From Chitinimonas arctica (GTDB taxonomy: Bacteria > Pseudomonadota > Gammaproteobacteria > Burkholderiales > Chitinimonadaceae), in assembly GCF_007431345.1 (NCBI RefSeq), contig NZ_CP041730.1, positions 3,844,001-3,908,000 on the forward strand: 64,000 bases of DNA, read 5' to 3'. The notes below the pieces were generated by a model, which made no database searches, was not told the DNA's origin, and worked only from the letters and a program-made list of their open reading frames with translations. Position numbers and translations under genes: made by a program. Positions within the stretch are counted from its first letter, which is position 1. The number at the start of each line of letters is the position of its first letter. Positions 42,583 through 52,138 of this stretch are shown piece after piece.

Positions 42583-43608
42583 TCAGCCCGCCCGCAACAT
42601 CGCGGCGGGGCTGGATTCCAGCCATTTCTTTATACGTTGCGCATCGCCGATACGCGTCAGCCTGCCGGCCGAATCAAGCAGTACGATCACCACCGGCGTG
42701 TCGTTGATCGTCGCCTGCATGACCAGGCATTTGCCTGCTTCCGAGATATAGCCGGTCTTCGACACCCCGATCTGCCAGCCCTCGTTCTTCACCAGCGGAT
42801 TGGTGTTGTGGAAGCTGTATTCACGGCCATTGACGCTGGAGATGAAGTTGTAGCTCTCGCTGGTCGAGTAGGCGCGAATCTCGGGGTAGTGGTGCGCGGC
42901 CTGCACCAGCCGGATCAGGTCGTTGGCGGTCGAAACATTGGCGCTGGTCAGCCCGGTCGGATCCTCGAAACGGGTTCTTTGCATGCCCAGCGACTGCGCG
43001 GTGCGGTTCATTCGCGCCACGAAGGCGGCCAAGCCACCCGGGGCGGTGCGGGCCAAGGCATGGGCGGCGCGGTTTTCCGAGGACATCAAGGCCAGGTGCA
43101 TCACCTCGCCCCGTGTCAAGGTACTGCCGACCAGCAGGCGCGAGCTGGAATTCTTCAACGTATCGACATCATCGTCGGTAATGGTGATCGGTTCGCTCAG
43201 CGGCAACTGCATATCCAGCGTCACGATAGCCGTCATCAGCTTGGTGATGGACGCGATGGGCGCCAATGCCTGGCTGTTTTTCTCGAAGATACGCTCGCCC
43301 GAGGTGGCATTGACCACCAGGGCCGCGCTGGAAAACAGCGCGGGCTGGTCGAAAGCCTGGTCCAGCGTCGACGGTAGCGCGGACACGCGGGTGATATGGC
43401 TGCCGCGCTTATGCGGTTTAACCGCTACCAGGCGGGTGACCTTGCCTTTGCGTACCAGTTTGAAGGATTTGACCTTGCCGACGGCTTTAGCGCGGGCAAG
43501 CTGTTTGCTGCTGTGTTTATGACGCGTTTGCGCCGCTTCGGCCAGAAGTGGCAAGGCGAGCAAACTCGAAGTAAGAATGCAGGCGATCAGCGAGGAGAGG
43601 CGGGACAT
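42583..43608 (-). CDS. pbpG: D-alanyl-D-alanine endopeptidase (PBP7-type)
   Basis: This 341-residue protein has a signal peptide (MSRLSSLIACILTSSLLALP, cleavage near AEA) and a Lys-rich region (about 28-72). The penicillin-binding serine peptidase domain follows with S120-x-x-K123 in SITK, S-E-N at 177-179 and KTG at 284-286. PBP7-like enzymes cut peptide cross-links of murein in the periplasm. The basic region after the signal may bind peptidoglycan or nucleic acid in the wall. It stands alone between bfd and the phaC upstream region. Confidence 0.94.
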   Translation of the reverse strand: MSRLSSLIACILTSSLLALPLLAEAAQTRHKHSSKQLARAKAVGKVKSFKLVRKGKVTRLVAVKPHKRGSHITRVSALPSTLDQAFDQPALFSSAALVVNATSGERIFEKNSQALAPIASITKLMTAIVTLDMQLPLSEPITITDDDVDTLKNSSSRLLVGSTLTRGEVMHLALMSSENRAAHALARTAPGGLAAFVARMNRTAQSLGMQRTRFEDPTGLTSANVSTANDLIRLVQAAHHYPEIRAYSTSESYNFISSVNGREYSFHNTNPLVKNEGWQIGVSKTGYISEAGKCLVMQATINDTPVVIVLLDSAGRLTRIGDAQRIKKWLESSPAAMLRAG

Positions 43609-44038
43609 GATGCGGCATCTCTGCGTGGCGGGCTAACGATTATCTGATGGTACATAAGCGACTCATGAAAATCCATAAAAAACATGGAGTAAAGTGGCAA
43701 AGGTAAAGCTGGCTCTCAAATCTGCTTAAGAATTAAGCGCTTGCAATTCGCGTAAACAGGAGGCCAAGCCGGCGTCAGCACGTTTTCCCGCACGGACAGG
43801 GGCGGGAAGGCCGGGAAAAATCGGCGGCCACGAAGGGGCCGTACTTCAAAACTGCGGGATATTACCAAATTACTACCGATGGTGGCCTGAACAGCTTAGG
43901 GAAAGTGCGCATCTGCAGTGCTTGTGCAGCGCGCTGCAGCGTGCTTAAAATGCGGGCGCGACCCAATTTGCTGCTGTGCAGCATTCGCCCCAAGCCGATA
44001 TGCGATAAAAATCGGGCAACCCGAACCGGGAGACAGCC
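43609..44038. other. Upstream region of phaC
   Basis: These 430 bases lie between divergent pbpG and phaC. The left half is AT-rich and could hold the pbpG promoter. A TGC/GCA-rich cluster occupies about 43911-43981 (see the separate operator entry). No gene is visible. Confidence 0.4.
43971..43981 (+). promoter_or_regulatory. Possible PhaR-type operator upstream of phaC
   Basis: CTGC-TGT-GCAG fits the CTGCN3-4GCAG pattern described for PhaR operators in other PHA producers. A second palindrome (GCAGCGCGCTGC near 43926-43937) lies just before. No phaR gene is in the window, so this is a sequence match only. Confidence 0.35.
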
Positions 44039-45808
44039 TTGAATCAGTCCAGTACCGCGCGCCCCAGTGGCGACGAGTCCCAGCCGTACCAAGCTTTTCT
44101 GCAATCGCTGACCGAAGCGAACCGGCAGTTGCTGGAGAACTTCACCAGCGGTTTGCGGCCAGCAGGGGGCGCCTCAGCCGCCACGCCTTCCGGCCTGTTC
44201 GAGCAGTTTATGCAAGGCATGTTGGGCAATACCCAGCAGCTGGTGGACATGCAGAGCAGCTACTACCAGCAGCAGATGGATTTGTGGGCAGGCCTGTTCG
44301 GCACCCGCGACAAGCAGCAGCCGGCCGCGCGGGGCGATCGCCGCTTCGCAGCGCCGGAGTGGGCCCAATACCCCTTCTTCGACTATATGAAGCAGAACTA
44401 CCTGCTTAGCGCCAAATGGTTGAACGAGCTGGTGGACGGCGTGCCCATGGACGAGTCCAGCCGGGAAAAACTGGGCTTCTATACCCAGCAATTCATCGAC
44501 GCGATGTCACCGTCGAACTTTGCGCTGACCAATCCCGAAGTCATCAAGCTGGCCATCGACACCAAGGGCGAAAGCCTGGCCGAAGGGATGCGCAAGCTGT
44601 CAGAGGACATGGCCAAGGGCTATATCTCGATGACGGACGAGTCGAAATTCACTGTCGGCGAGAATCTGGCCATCACCCCCGGCGCCGTGGTGTTCCAGAG
44701 CGAACTGTTCCAACTGATCCAGTACACCCCCACGACCGAAACGGTATACGAACGCCCCTTGCTGTTCGTACCACCCGCCGTGAACAAGTACTACCTGATG
44801 GATTTGCAGCCGGAAAACTCCATGGTCCGCCACTTCGTGGCGCAGGGGTATACGGTCTTCATGGTGTCCTGGCGCAGCATCCCGCCGGAAATGGGCAAGC
44901 TGAGCTGGGACGATTACGTCGAAAGCGGCGTGATCAAGGCGGCCGAGGTGGTGCGTGCCATCGGCAAGCAAGACAAGATCAATGTACTGGGCTTTTGCAT
45001 AGGCGGCGTCATCCTGGCGACGAGCTTGGCGGTCATGAAGGCGCGCGGGCTGGATTGGTTCGAGAGCGTGACCTTTATGACTTCGCTGATCGACCATACC
45101 GAACCGGGTGACCTGAAGCAATTCGTCGATATAAAGCAAATCGAGCAGCGTGAAGCCAAGATGGCCGAAGGCGGCGTGGTCAGCGGCAAGGAGCTGGCGC
45201 GGGCATTCGCCATGTTGCGGGCCAACGACCTGATCTGGAACTACGTGGTGAACAATTACCTGAAGGGTAAGACGCCGCCTCCGTTCGACCTGCTGTACTG
45301 GAACAATGACTCGGCCAATCTGCCGCTGCCCATGCACACCTTCTTCCTGCGCAATATGTATGTGGAGAACAACCTGGCCAAGCCGGGCGCCATGAAGGTT
45401 TGCGGCGTGCCGGTCGATGTGACCCAATACACCTGGCCCACCTATATCTTTGCCGCCCGCGAAGACCATATCGTGCCGTGGCAATCGGCCTACCGAGGGA
45501 CCCAATTGCTGGGCGGCGGCCATATCCGCTATGTACTGGGCGCATCCGGCCATATTGCCGGCTCCATTAATCCGGTGGGTCCAGGCAAGCGCAATTATTG
45601 GGTGAACGACCGTTACCCGGCCGATGCCGATGGCTGGCTGGCCGAGGCGGAAAGCAAGCCTGGCAGCTGGTGGCAGGATTGGGACGAATGGCTGGCACCG
45701 CGCTCGGGCAAGCAGATTGCCGCGCCCACGCGCGCCGGCAATCGCAGCTTCGATATTATCGAAGCCGCGCCCGGCAGCTATGTCAAAGCCAAGGTGGGCA
45801 GCGCCTGA
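44039..45808 (+). CDS. phaC: Class I polyhydroxyalkanoate synthase
   Basis: This 589-residue enzyme polymerises (R)-3-hydroxyacyl-CoA to PHA on granule surfaces. The lipase-like box GFCIGG has the catalytic Cys at residue 320, an Asp in [10 protein letters not shown] and a His in [10 protein letters not shown]. The N-terminal region ([20 protein letters not shown]) and [20 protein letters not shown] are class I marks. The start is TTG 44039 with GGGAG about seven bases before it; the next downstream ATG candidates are too deep. The 3-ketothiolase gene follows 93 bases later on the same strand. No phaB reductase lies here. Confidence 0.96.
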   Translation: MNQSSTARPSGDESQPYQAFLQSLTEANRQLLENFTSGLRPAGGASAATPSGLFEQFMQGMLGNTQQLVDMQSSYYQQQMDLWAGLFGTRDKQQPAARGDRRFAAPEWAQYPFFDYMKQNYLLSAKWLNELVDGVPMDESSREKLGFYTQQFIDAMSPSNFALTNPEVIKLAIDTKGESLAEGMRKLSEDMAKGYISMTDESKFTVGENLAITPGAVVFQSELFQLIQYTPTTETVYERPLLFVPPAVNKYYLMDLQPENSMVRHFVAQGYTVFMVSWRSIPPEMGKLSWDDYVESGVIKAAEVVRAIGKQDKINVLGFCIGGVILATSLAVMKARGLDWFESVTFMTSLIDHTEPGDLKQFVDIKQIEQREAKMAEGGVVSGKELARAFAMLRANDLIWNYVVNNYLKGKTPPPFDLLYWNNDSANLPLPMHTFFLRNMYVENNLAKPGAMKVCGVPVDVTQYTWPTYIFAAREDHIVPWQSAYRGTQLLGGGHIRYVLGASGHIAGSINPVGPGKRNYWVNDRYPADADGWLAEAESKPGSWWQDWDEWLAPRSGKQIAAPTRAGNRSFDIIEAAPGSYVKAKVGSA

Positions 45809-45834
45809 ACGGGGCGTTTTCGACCATCCAGGAT

Positions 45835-45840
45835 TATAAT
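45835..45840 (+). promoter_or_regulatory. Possible -10 element before phaA
   Basis: A perfect TATAAT lies 62 bases before the phaA start, in the gap after phaC. No good -35 is visible at 17 bases, so it may be a weak promoter or chance. Confidence 0.35.
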
Positions 45841-45901
45841 TCGCGCGTAAAGCGCATCGCTGAAGCGTGCACGCTTGCCGCCAGCCAACAGGAGTTACCC
45901 C

Positions 45902-47083
45902 ATGTCCGAAGTCGTTATCGTCGCCGCCCGCCGCACCGCCATTGGTTCGTTCGGCGGCAGTTTGGCCAAAATCCCCGCGCCGGAACTGGGCGCCATCGTG
46001 ATCAAGGCCTTGCTCGAACAAACCGGCGTCAAGCCTGAGCAAGTCAGCGAAGTCATCCTGGGTAATGTGCTGACCGCCGGCCTGGGCCAGAACCCGGCCC
46101 GCCAGGCACTGATCAAGGCCGGCCTGCCGGTCGGCGTACCGGGCATGACCATCAACCAGGTGTGCGGTTCGGGCCTGAAGGCAACCCACCTGGCGGTGCA
46201 GGCCATCCTGGCCGGCGACGCCGATATCGTGATTGCCGGCGGGCAGGAGAATATGTCGGCTGCCCCGCACCTGTTGCCGAACAGCCGCGACGGTTTCCGC
46301 ATGGGCAACGCCACCCTGGTGGACAGCATGGTCTACGACGGCCTGACCGACGTCTACAACCAGTACCACATGGGCGTGACCGCCGAAAATATCGCCGCCA
46401 AATATGGCATCAGCCGGCAGGAGCAGGACGAGCTGGCGGTCGCCTCGCAGAACAAGGCCGAAGCCGCCCAGAAGGCTGGCCGTTTCGCCGACGAAATCGT
46501 GCCGGTGATGATCCCGCAGCGCAAGGGTGATCCCGTCGCCTTCGACAGCGATGAATACATCAAGCCGGGCGCCAACATCGAAGCCCTGCAGAAGCTGCGC
46601 CCCGCCTTCAACAAGGAAGGCAGCGTCACCGCCGGCAATGCTTCCGGCCTGAACGACGGCGCCGCCGCGCTGCTGCTGATGAGCGCCGCCAAGGCAGCCG
46701 AGCTGGGCCTCAAGCCGCTGGCCCGCATCGCCGGTTACGCCTCCAGCGGTGTAGAACCCAGCATCATGGGCATGGGCCCGGTACCTGCCACCCGCCGCGC
46801 GCTGGAACGGGCCGGCTGGACGCTGGACCAGGTCGATCTGATCGAAGCGAACGAAGCCTTTGCCGCCCAGGCCCTGGGCGTGGCGCGCGAGCTGCAGTGG
46901 GATTGGAACAAGGTCAATGTCAACGGTGGCGCCATCGCCTTGGGTCACCCGATCGGTGCCTCGGGTGCCCGCGTGCTGGTTACCCTGCTGCACGAAATGG
47001 CGCGCCGCGATGTGAAGAAGGGCCTGGCCACGCTCTGTATCGGCGGCGGTATGGGCGTGGCGCTGTGCGTGGAACGGGTTTGA
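45902..47083 (+). CDS. phaA: Acetyl-CoA acetyltransferase (3-ketothiolase)
   Basis: This 393-residue thiolase makes acetoacetyl-CoA from two acetyl-CoA, the first step of PHB synthesis. Cys88 in [10 protein letters not shown] is the acyl-accepting residue; [18 protein letters not shown] carries the catalytic His and [15 protein letters not shown] the second Cys. ATG 45902 follows AGGAG. A separate NAD-dependent 3-hydroxybutyrate dehydrogenase (bdhA) lies elsewhere in the window, and phaC is directly upstream, so synthesis and mobilisation genes are both present. The PHB reductase phaB was not found here. Confidence 0.95.
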   Translation: MSEVVIVAARRTAIGSFGGSLAKIPAPELGAIVIKALLEQTGVKPEQVSEVILGNVLTAGLGQNPARQALIKAGLPVGVPGMTINQVCGSGLKATHLAVQAILAGDADIVIAGGQENMSAAPHLLPNSRDGFRMGNATLVDSMVYDGLTDVYNQYHMGVTAENIAAKYGISRQEQDELAVASQNKAEAAQKAGRFADEIVPVMIPQRKGDPVAFDSDEYIKPGANIEALQKLRPAFNKEGSVTAGNASGLNDGAAALLLMSAAKAAELGLKPLARIAGYASSGVEPSIMGMGPVPATRRALERAGWTLDQVDLIEANEAFAAQALGVARELQWDWNKVNVNGGAIALGHPIGASGARVLVTLLHEMARRDVKKGLATLCIGGGMGVALCVERV

Positions 47084-47101
47084 CGGCCTGAACGCCGGTT
47101 T

Positions 47102-47124
47102 CTTCGCGGTGATTCACCGCGAAG
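47102..47124. terminator. Palindromic hairpin after phaA
   Basis: CTTCGCGGTGA (47102-47112) and TCACCGCGAAG (47114-47124) are perfect arms around a single central base. It lies about 19 bases after the phaA stop and just before the DUF3460 promoter region. A T-run is absent. Confidence 0.6.
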
Positions 47125-47143
47125 GCCGGCAGGGCCTTATAAT
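47114..47143 (+). promoter_or_regulatory. Promoter of the DUF3460 gene
   Basis: TTCACC (47114-47119) and TATAAT (47138-47143) with an 18-base gap give a plausible sigma-70 promoter. It sits 31 bases before the DUF3460 start. Confidence 0.5.
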
Positions 47144-47173
47144 ACAAGACTAGGTTTTAACGGAAACACCACC

Positions 47174-47374
47174 ATGGCACTGTTCAAAGACACCACCTAC
47201 GTATCCGAAACCACCCAGTTCCTGCGTGATTTCCTGGAAAAGAACCCCGACGTGGCCAAAGGCCAGATCGAAGGCCGCGCCTTGCTGTGGGACAAGCAGG
47301 TGGACCGTAGCTTCGAGACGGCCGCCGAGGCGGCCAGCGTCAAGCAGAAGGCCTATGTGTATCAGCCGGAGTAA
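47174..47374 (+). CDS. DUF3460-family small protein
   Basis: This 66-residue protein (MALFKDTTYVSETTQFLRDF, then LEKNPDVAKGQIEGRALLWD) matches the DUF3460 family, found mostly in betaproteobacteria and of unknown function. It lies after phaA with its own promoter-like sequence and its own strong terminator, so it is probably a single-gene transcript. The content is helical and charged, with a short Tyr-rich end (KAYVYQPE). Confidence 0.9.
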   Translation: MALFKDTTYVSETTQFLRDFLEKNPDVAKGQIEGRALLWDKQVDRSFETAAEAASVKQKAYVYQPE

Positions 47375-47391
47375 TTCGGTTAGGCAAAATG

Positions 47392-47423
47392 AGCGATCCA
47401 ATTTTTTTGGGTCGCTTTTTTTT
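47392..47423 (+). terminator. DUF3460 rho-independent terminator
   Basis: AGCGATCCAA pairs with TTGGGTCGCT across a short T-rich loop, followed by TTTTTTTT. It begins 18 bases after the gene's stop and is a textbook terminator. Confidence 0.9.
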
Positions 47424-47459
47424 CGTCGAAAAAAATAGCAGGGCGGACAGCTTTGTGGG

Positions 47460-47651
47460 TTACAGGACGCGAAGTTTCCGGACTCGCGGCTCACGGGGAG
47501 TGCCACCGCTCGGTTTCAATTTCTGAACAGTTCCGTTCGAGCAGGCCTGAGCAAGTGCTTGGGATAGGTGATCCAGGTTCGATGCCACCGTACTGGCGAC
47601 GTAGACGCGCTTCTTCGATGGGATAGATGTTTGCTTAACGGACATTTTCAT
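47460..47651 (-). CDS. Possible small gene, 63 residues, unknown
   Basis: A minus-strand frame from ATG 47651 gives a basic peptide (MKMSVKQTSIPSKKRVYVAS, then NLDHLSQALAQACSNGTVQK). It has natural composition and no neighbour overlap, but no family match and only a weak G-rich ribosome-binding site. It lies just beyond the serS terminator on the same strand. It could be a real small protein or chance; I put it at low confidence. Confidence 0.35.
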   Translation of the reverse strand: MKMSVKQTSIPSKKRVYVASTVASNLDHLSQALAQACSNGTVQKLKPSGGTPREPRVRKLRVL

Positions 47652-47729
47652 GATCAAAGTACCCCACCGTTTCCAATCCTACGTCTTTGACGATTGATCC
47701 AAGCCCGCTACGCAAATGGGGCACAGAAA

Positions 47730-47772
47730 AACACCCCAAAGGTTGGCATTTTTTCCAACTTCTGGGGTGCAG
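47730..47772 (-). terminator. serS terminator
   Basis: CACCCCAAAGGTTGG (47732-47746) and CCAACTTCTGGGGTG (47755-47769) pair with a few mismatches around a T-rich loop. On the minus strand the stem is followed by TTTTT. It lies about 45 bases after the serS stop. Confidence 0.75.
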
Positions 47773-47812
47773 TTCATTTAGGACGCTCTTTTATGGCCTA
47801 CCGCAGACCGCT

Positions 47813-49111
<1,299 letters not shown>

Positions 49112-49191
49112 CTAGCGAATTCGGGAGATCAATCGGGCCGATTCTAACCGGCCAAGGCGGTGGGCGGACAGCGTGGCATGCGACGGCGTCG

Positions 49192-50508
49192 CTAAACGCT
49201 GTCCTTGCTAGATCGTGCCGCTTGGTCGAGCTGGCGCAAATGCGCCATTTTCTCGGCAATCTTGCTTTCCAGGCCGCGCGCCACCGGCTGGTACCAGCCC
49301 GGCTCGTCCATGCCGTCGGGCAGGTAGCGCTCGCCCGCCGCGTAGCCTTCGTCTTCATTGTGGGCATAGCGGTATTCGGCGCCGAAGCCCAATTGCTTCA
49401 TCAGCTTGGTGGGGGCATTGCGCAGATGCTCGGGCACCGCTTGCGACTTGTCCTTGGCGACAAAGGCGCGGGCGGCCTTGTAAGCCGTATAGCCGGCATT
49501 GCTCTTGGCCGCCACGGCCAGGTAGATCACCGCCTGCGCCAGGGCCAGTTCGCCTTCCGGCGAGCCTAGCCGTTCGTAGGTGTCGGCCGCCTGCAAGGTG
49601 ATTTGCGCCGCGCGTGGGTCGGCCAGGCCGATATCCTCCCAGGCCATGCGCACAATGCGGCGGGCCAGGTAGCGCGGATCGGCACCGCCATCCAGCATGC
49701 GGCAGAACCAGTACAGCGCGCCATCCGGATTGGAGCCGCGCACCGATTTATGCAGCGCCGAGATCTGGTCGTAAAAGGCATCGCCGCCCTTATCGAAGCG
49801 GCGGGCGTTCAGGCTCAGGGCATTTTGCAGAAACTCGCCGTCCAGATGCTGCACGCCGGCCGAACCGGCGGCGGTGTCCGCTTGTTCCAGCAGGTTAAGC
49901 AGGCGACGCGCATCGCCATCGGCATAGCCGACCAGGGTGGCCACGGCCGCTTCGTCGAAGGACAGGTGCGGCAGCGATTGCTCGCGGGCGCGGTGCAGCA
50001 GGCTGCGCAGTTCCTCCTCGCTGAGGGCTGTGAGCACATGGACCTGGGCGCGCGACAGCAACGCCGAATTGACCTCGAAGGAAGGATTCTCGGTGGTGGC
50101 GCCGATAAAGGTGATCAGGCCGGATTCGACAAAGGGCAGGAAGGCATCCTGCTGGCTCTTGTTGAAGCGGTGGACCTCATCGACGAACAGGATGGTGGGA
50201 CGGCCGCGCTGCAGATAGCGTTCCGCCTCGTCCATGGCGGCACGGATATCCTTTACCCCGGAAAACACCGCCGACAAGGGGATGAACTCGGTATCGAAAC
50301 CCTTGGCCATCAGGCGCGCCAGGGTGGTCTTGCCGACCCCGGGCGGCCCCCACAGTATCATCGAGTGCGGCTTGCCGGCATCGAAGGCCAACCGCAGCGG
50401 TTTGCCCGGGCCGAGCAGGTGCGTCTGGCCGATGACCTCGGCCAGTGAGGCGGGCCGCAGTGCTTCGGCCAGCGGTGGGCGCGGTGCTTGGGTAAATAGA
50501 TCGGGCAT
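49192..50508 (-). CDS. rarA: Replication-associated recombination protein A (AAA+ ATPase)
   Basis: This 438-residue AAA+ ATPase (RarA/MgsA) acts at stalled replication forks and binds SSB. Walker A is GPPGVGKTT at 54-62 and Walker B is [14 protein letters not shown] near 105. The sensor motif ATTENPSFE and the C-terminal tetramerisation region ([15 protein letters not shown]) are present. ATG 50508 gives the family N-terminus. It lies between serS and lolA on the same strand with short gaps. Confidence 0.95.
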   Translation of the reverse strand: MPDLFTQAPRPPLAEALRPASLAEVIGQTHLLGPGKPLRLAFDAGKPHSMILWGPPGVGKTTLARLMAKGFDTEFIPLSAVFSGVKDIRAAMDEAERYLQRGRPTILFVDEVHRFNKSQQDAFLPFVESGLITFIGATTENPSFEVNSALLSRAQVHVLTALSEEELRSLLHRAREQSLPHLSFDEAAVATLVGYADGDARRLLNLLEQADTAAGSAGVQHLDGEFLQNALSLNARRFDKGGDAFYDQISALHKSVRGSNPDGALYWFCRMLDGGADPRYLARRIVRMAWEDIGLADPRAAQITLQAADTYERLGSPEGELALAQAVIYLAVAAKSNAGYTAYKAARAFVAKDKSQAVPEHLRNAPTKLMKQLGFGAEYRYAHNEDEGYAAGERYLPDGMDEPGWYQPVARGLESKIAEKMAHLRQLDQAARSSKDSV

Positions 50509-50544
50509 GGGCGCGAGTCAGGGTGGAAAGAGTGGCGTGCCGGG

Positions 50545-51144
50545 CTAGTCGGCCGAGACGACGTCGGCTCCCTTGGGCGGCACGAACTGGAACTGGCCGG
50601 CGCTCAACTTGGGATTGCGGGTGACGCCGCTGAAGCGGATCGAGGTGGTCTGGCCGAAGCTGTCGGCCAATTCCATCGCCATCGGCTGGGCGTCCTTGAA
50701 GCCGATGCGTACTTTTTCGAAGCCGCTGTCGCGGTTGAGCGGCGTCGCTTCTATCCATTCGAGATCGTCGCGCTTGCCGAGTTCGCCCAGCCGGTAGGAT
50801 TTTTCCAGATCGTTGCTACCGGCCAGCAGGGCGGCCGGGCTATCGCCCAGGGCGCGGTCCAGCTGCTTGCGGGTGACCTGGTTGAGATCGGGATCGTAGA
50901 TCCACAATTGCTTGCCGTCGCCCACCACCCTTTGTTCGTAGGGTTTGACGTAGCGCCAGTCGAACTTGCCGGGGCGCTGGATGGCCACCGTGCCGCCGGC
51001 GTGCTGCTGTTTGCCGCCCTTTTGCGTGACGGTCTGCTGGAAACTGGCGGTAAACGCCTGGGTCTGCGCGAGGAAACCCTTCAGTTGTTCGAGTCCGCCG
51101 GCAAAGCTCGGCAGCGACAAGAGGATAAACAAGAGACGGCGCAT
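50545..51144 (-). CDS. lolA: Outer-membrane lipoprotein carrier protein
   Basis: This 199-residue periplasmic chaperone carries lipoproteins from the LolCDE complex to LolB. It has a short signal (MRRLLFILLSLPSFAGG) and the LolA pattern (FLAQTQAFTASFQQTVTQKG, GTVAIQRPGKFDWRYVKPYE, DGKQLWIYDPDLNQV). The position just ahead of rarA on the same strand is the usual one. It matters in this genome, since several surface lipoproteins (pulA, the 676-residue protein) depend on sorting. Confidence 0.95.
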   Translation of the reverse strand: MRRLLFILLSLPSFAGGLEQLKGFLAQTQAFTASFQQTVTQKGGKQQHAGGTVAIQRPGKFDWRYVKPYEQRVVGDGKQLWIYDPDLNQVTRKQLDRALGDSPAALLAGSNDLEKSYRLGELGKRDDLEWIEATPLNRDSGFEKVRIGFKDAQPMAMELADSFGQTTSIRFSGVTRNPKLSAGQFQFVPPKGADVVSAD

Positions 51145-51231
51145 GGCAGGAACCGGTTGGTTAAGCTGGGACCGATGAGTCTAGCACGAGGGCCGCCGTG
51201 GCCCGTCACCTCGCCGGTTCGGCCGGGAATG

Positions 51232-51260
51232 ACAAAGCCCCGCGCGGGGCGGGGCTTTGT
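51232..51260. terminator. Terminator of the OmpA-like gene
   Basis: ACAAAGCCCCGC (51232-51243) and GCGGGGCTTTGT (51249-51260) form a perfect 12-base stem with a five-base loop. The A/T-rich stem base sits 17 bases beyond the OmpA-like stop. Confidence 0.8.
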
Positions 51261-51276
51261 CTGGGGTCGAGACGGC

Positions 51277-51945
51277 TTACTTCTCGACAGTTGCGTAGAT
51301 TTCAACTTCCACGCGACGATCCGGTGCGTAGCAAGCAACCAGCTTCTTGCGGTTCTTCAGCACCTTCTTGCAATCTTCAGGCTTGGTGATGGGTTCGGAG
51401 AAACCCTTGCCGGCCGAAGTGATCATGCCTTCCGGTACGCCCTTGGTCACCAGTTGGGCGCGTGCGGCAGCAGCGCGCTCTTCCGACAGCTTCAGGTTGT
51501 ACGACTCCTTGCCGATGCGGTCGGTGTGGCCAACCACGGCGATCTTGGTCTTGGCTGGATCGTACTTGCGTTCCAGCAGGACGCTGGCAACCGAATCCAG
51601 GGCTTGCTTGCCTTCTTCCTTCAGCACGGCCTTGTTGAATTCGAACAGGGCAGCGGCGTTCAGGGTCAGGGTTTCCATCTTCACCTGGACAGGAACCGGA
51701 GTGGGCTTAGGCGCTTCGACGACGCGAGGTGCTTCCACCGGGGCGGCGACTTCCTTCTTTGCCACGGCATCGCACTCTTCGATGGCCTTGTCCTTGCTCC
51801 ACGAGTTGGTGCGCCAGCATTCGCCGTAGTTGTTGCGGACAACGGCTTCGCGGCCGTCAATGGCGTAACCATCCTTGGCGGCGAAGGCGGACATGGCCAC
51901 CGTGCCCAGTGCGAGAGCGACGAGAGTGCGCTTCATTTTCTGCAT
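51277..51945 (-). CDS. OmpA-family outer membrane protein
   Basis: This 222-residue protein starts at ATG 51945 after AGGAG. It has a signal peptide (MQKMKRTLVALALGTVAMSAFA), a short conserved N-terminal region with a Cys in GECWRTNSWSK, a Pro/Val-rich linker, and a C-terminal OmpA domain (residues about 105-222, FNKAVLKEEGKQALDSVAS and VVGHTDRIGKESYNLKLSEE) that binds peptidoglycan. Two Cys near the end (EDCKKVL, VACYAPDRRV) may form a disulphide. The gene precedes gyrA divergently, the order found in Burkholderiales. No large eight-strand barrel is present, so this is the short OmpA-like type. Confidence 0.9.
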   Translation of the reverse strand: MQKMKRTLVALALGTVAMSAFAAKDGYAIDGREAVVRNNYGECWRTNSWSKDKAIEECDAVAKKEVAAPVEAPRVVEAPKPTPVPVQVKMETLTLNAAALFEFNKAVLKEEGKQALDSVASVLLERKYDPAKTKIAVVGHTDRIGKESYNLKLSEERAAAARAQLVTKGVPEGMITSAGKGFSEPITKPEDCKKVLKNRKKLVACYAPDRRVEVEIYATVEK

Positions 51946-52138
51946 AGAGAGTTCTCCTTGATGATTCGAGTTGGAATTTAGCAACGGTATGGTTTGCCGA
52001 GCCTACGTCGGGGCTGAGTTTACTTGACGCGCGGAGCGCGCCGCAATTAAGAGAATATGACAATTGACGGCAAATTGGAGGGTGGTAGCTGCGCGTGGTA
52101 AAATTTTTACTTATTTCGCCCGCCCAGACGCCAAAAAA

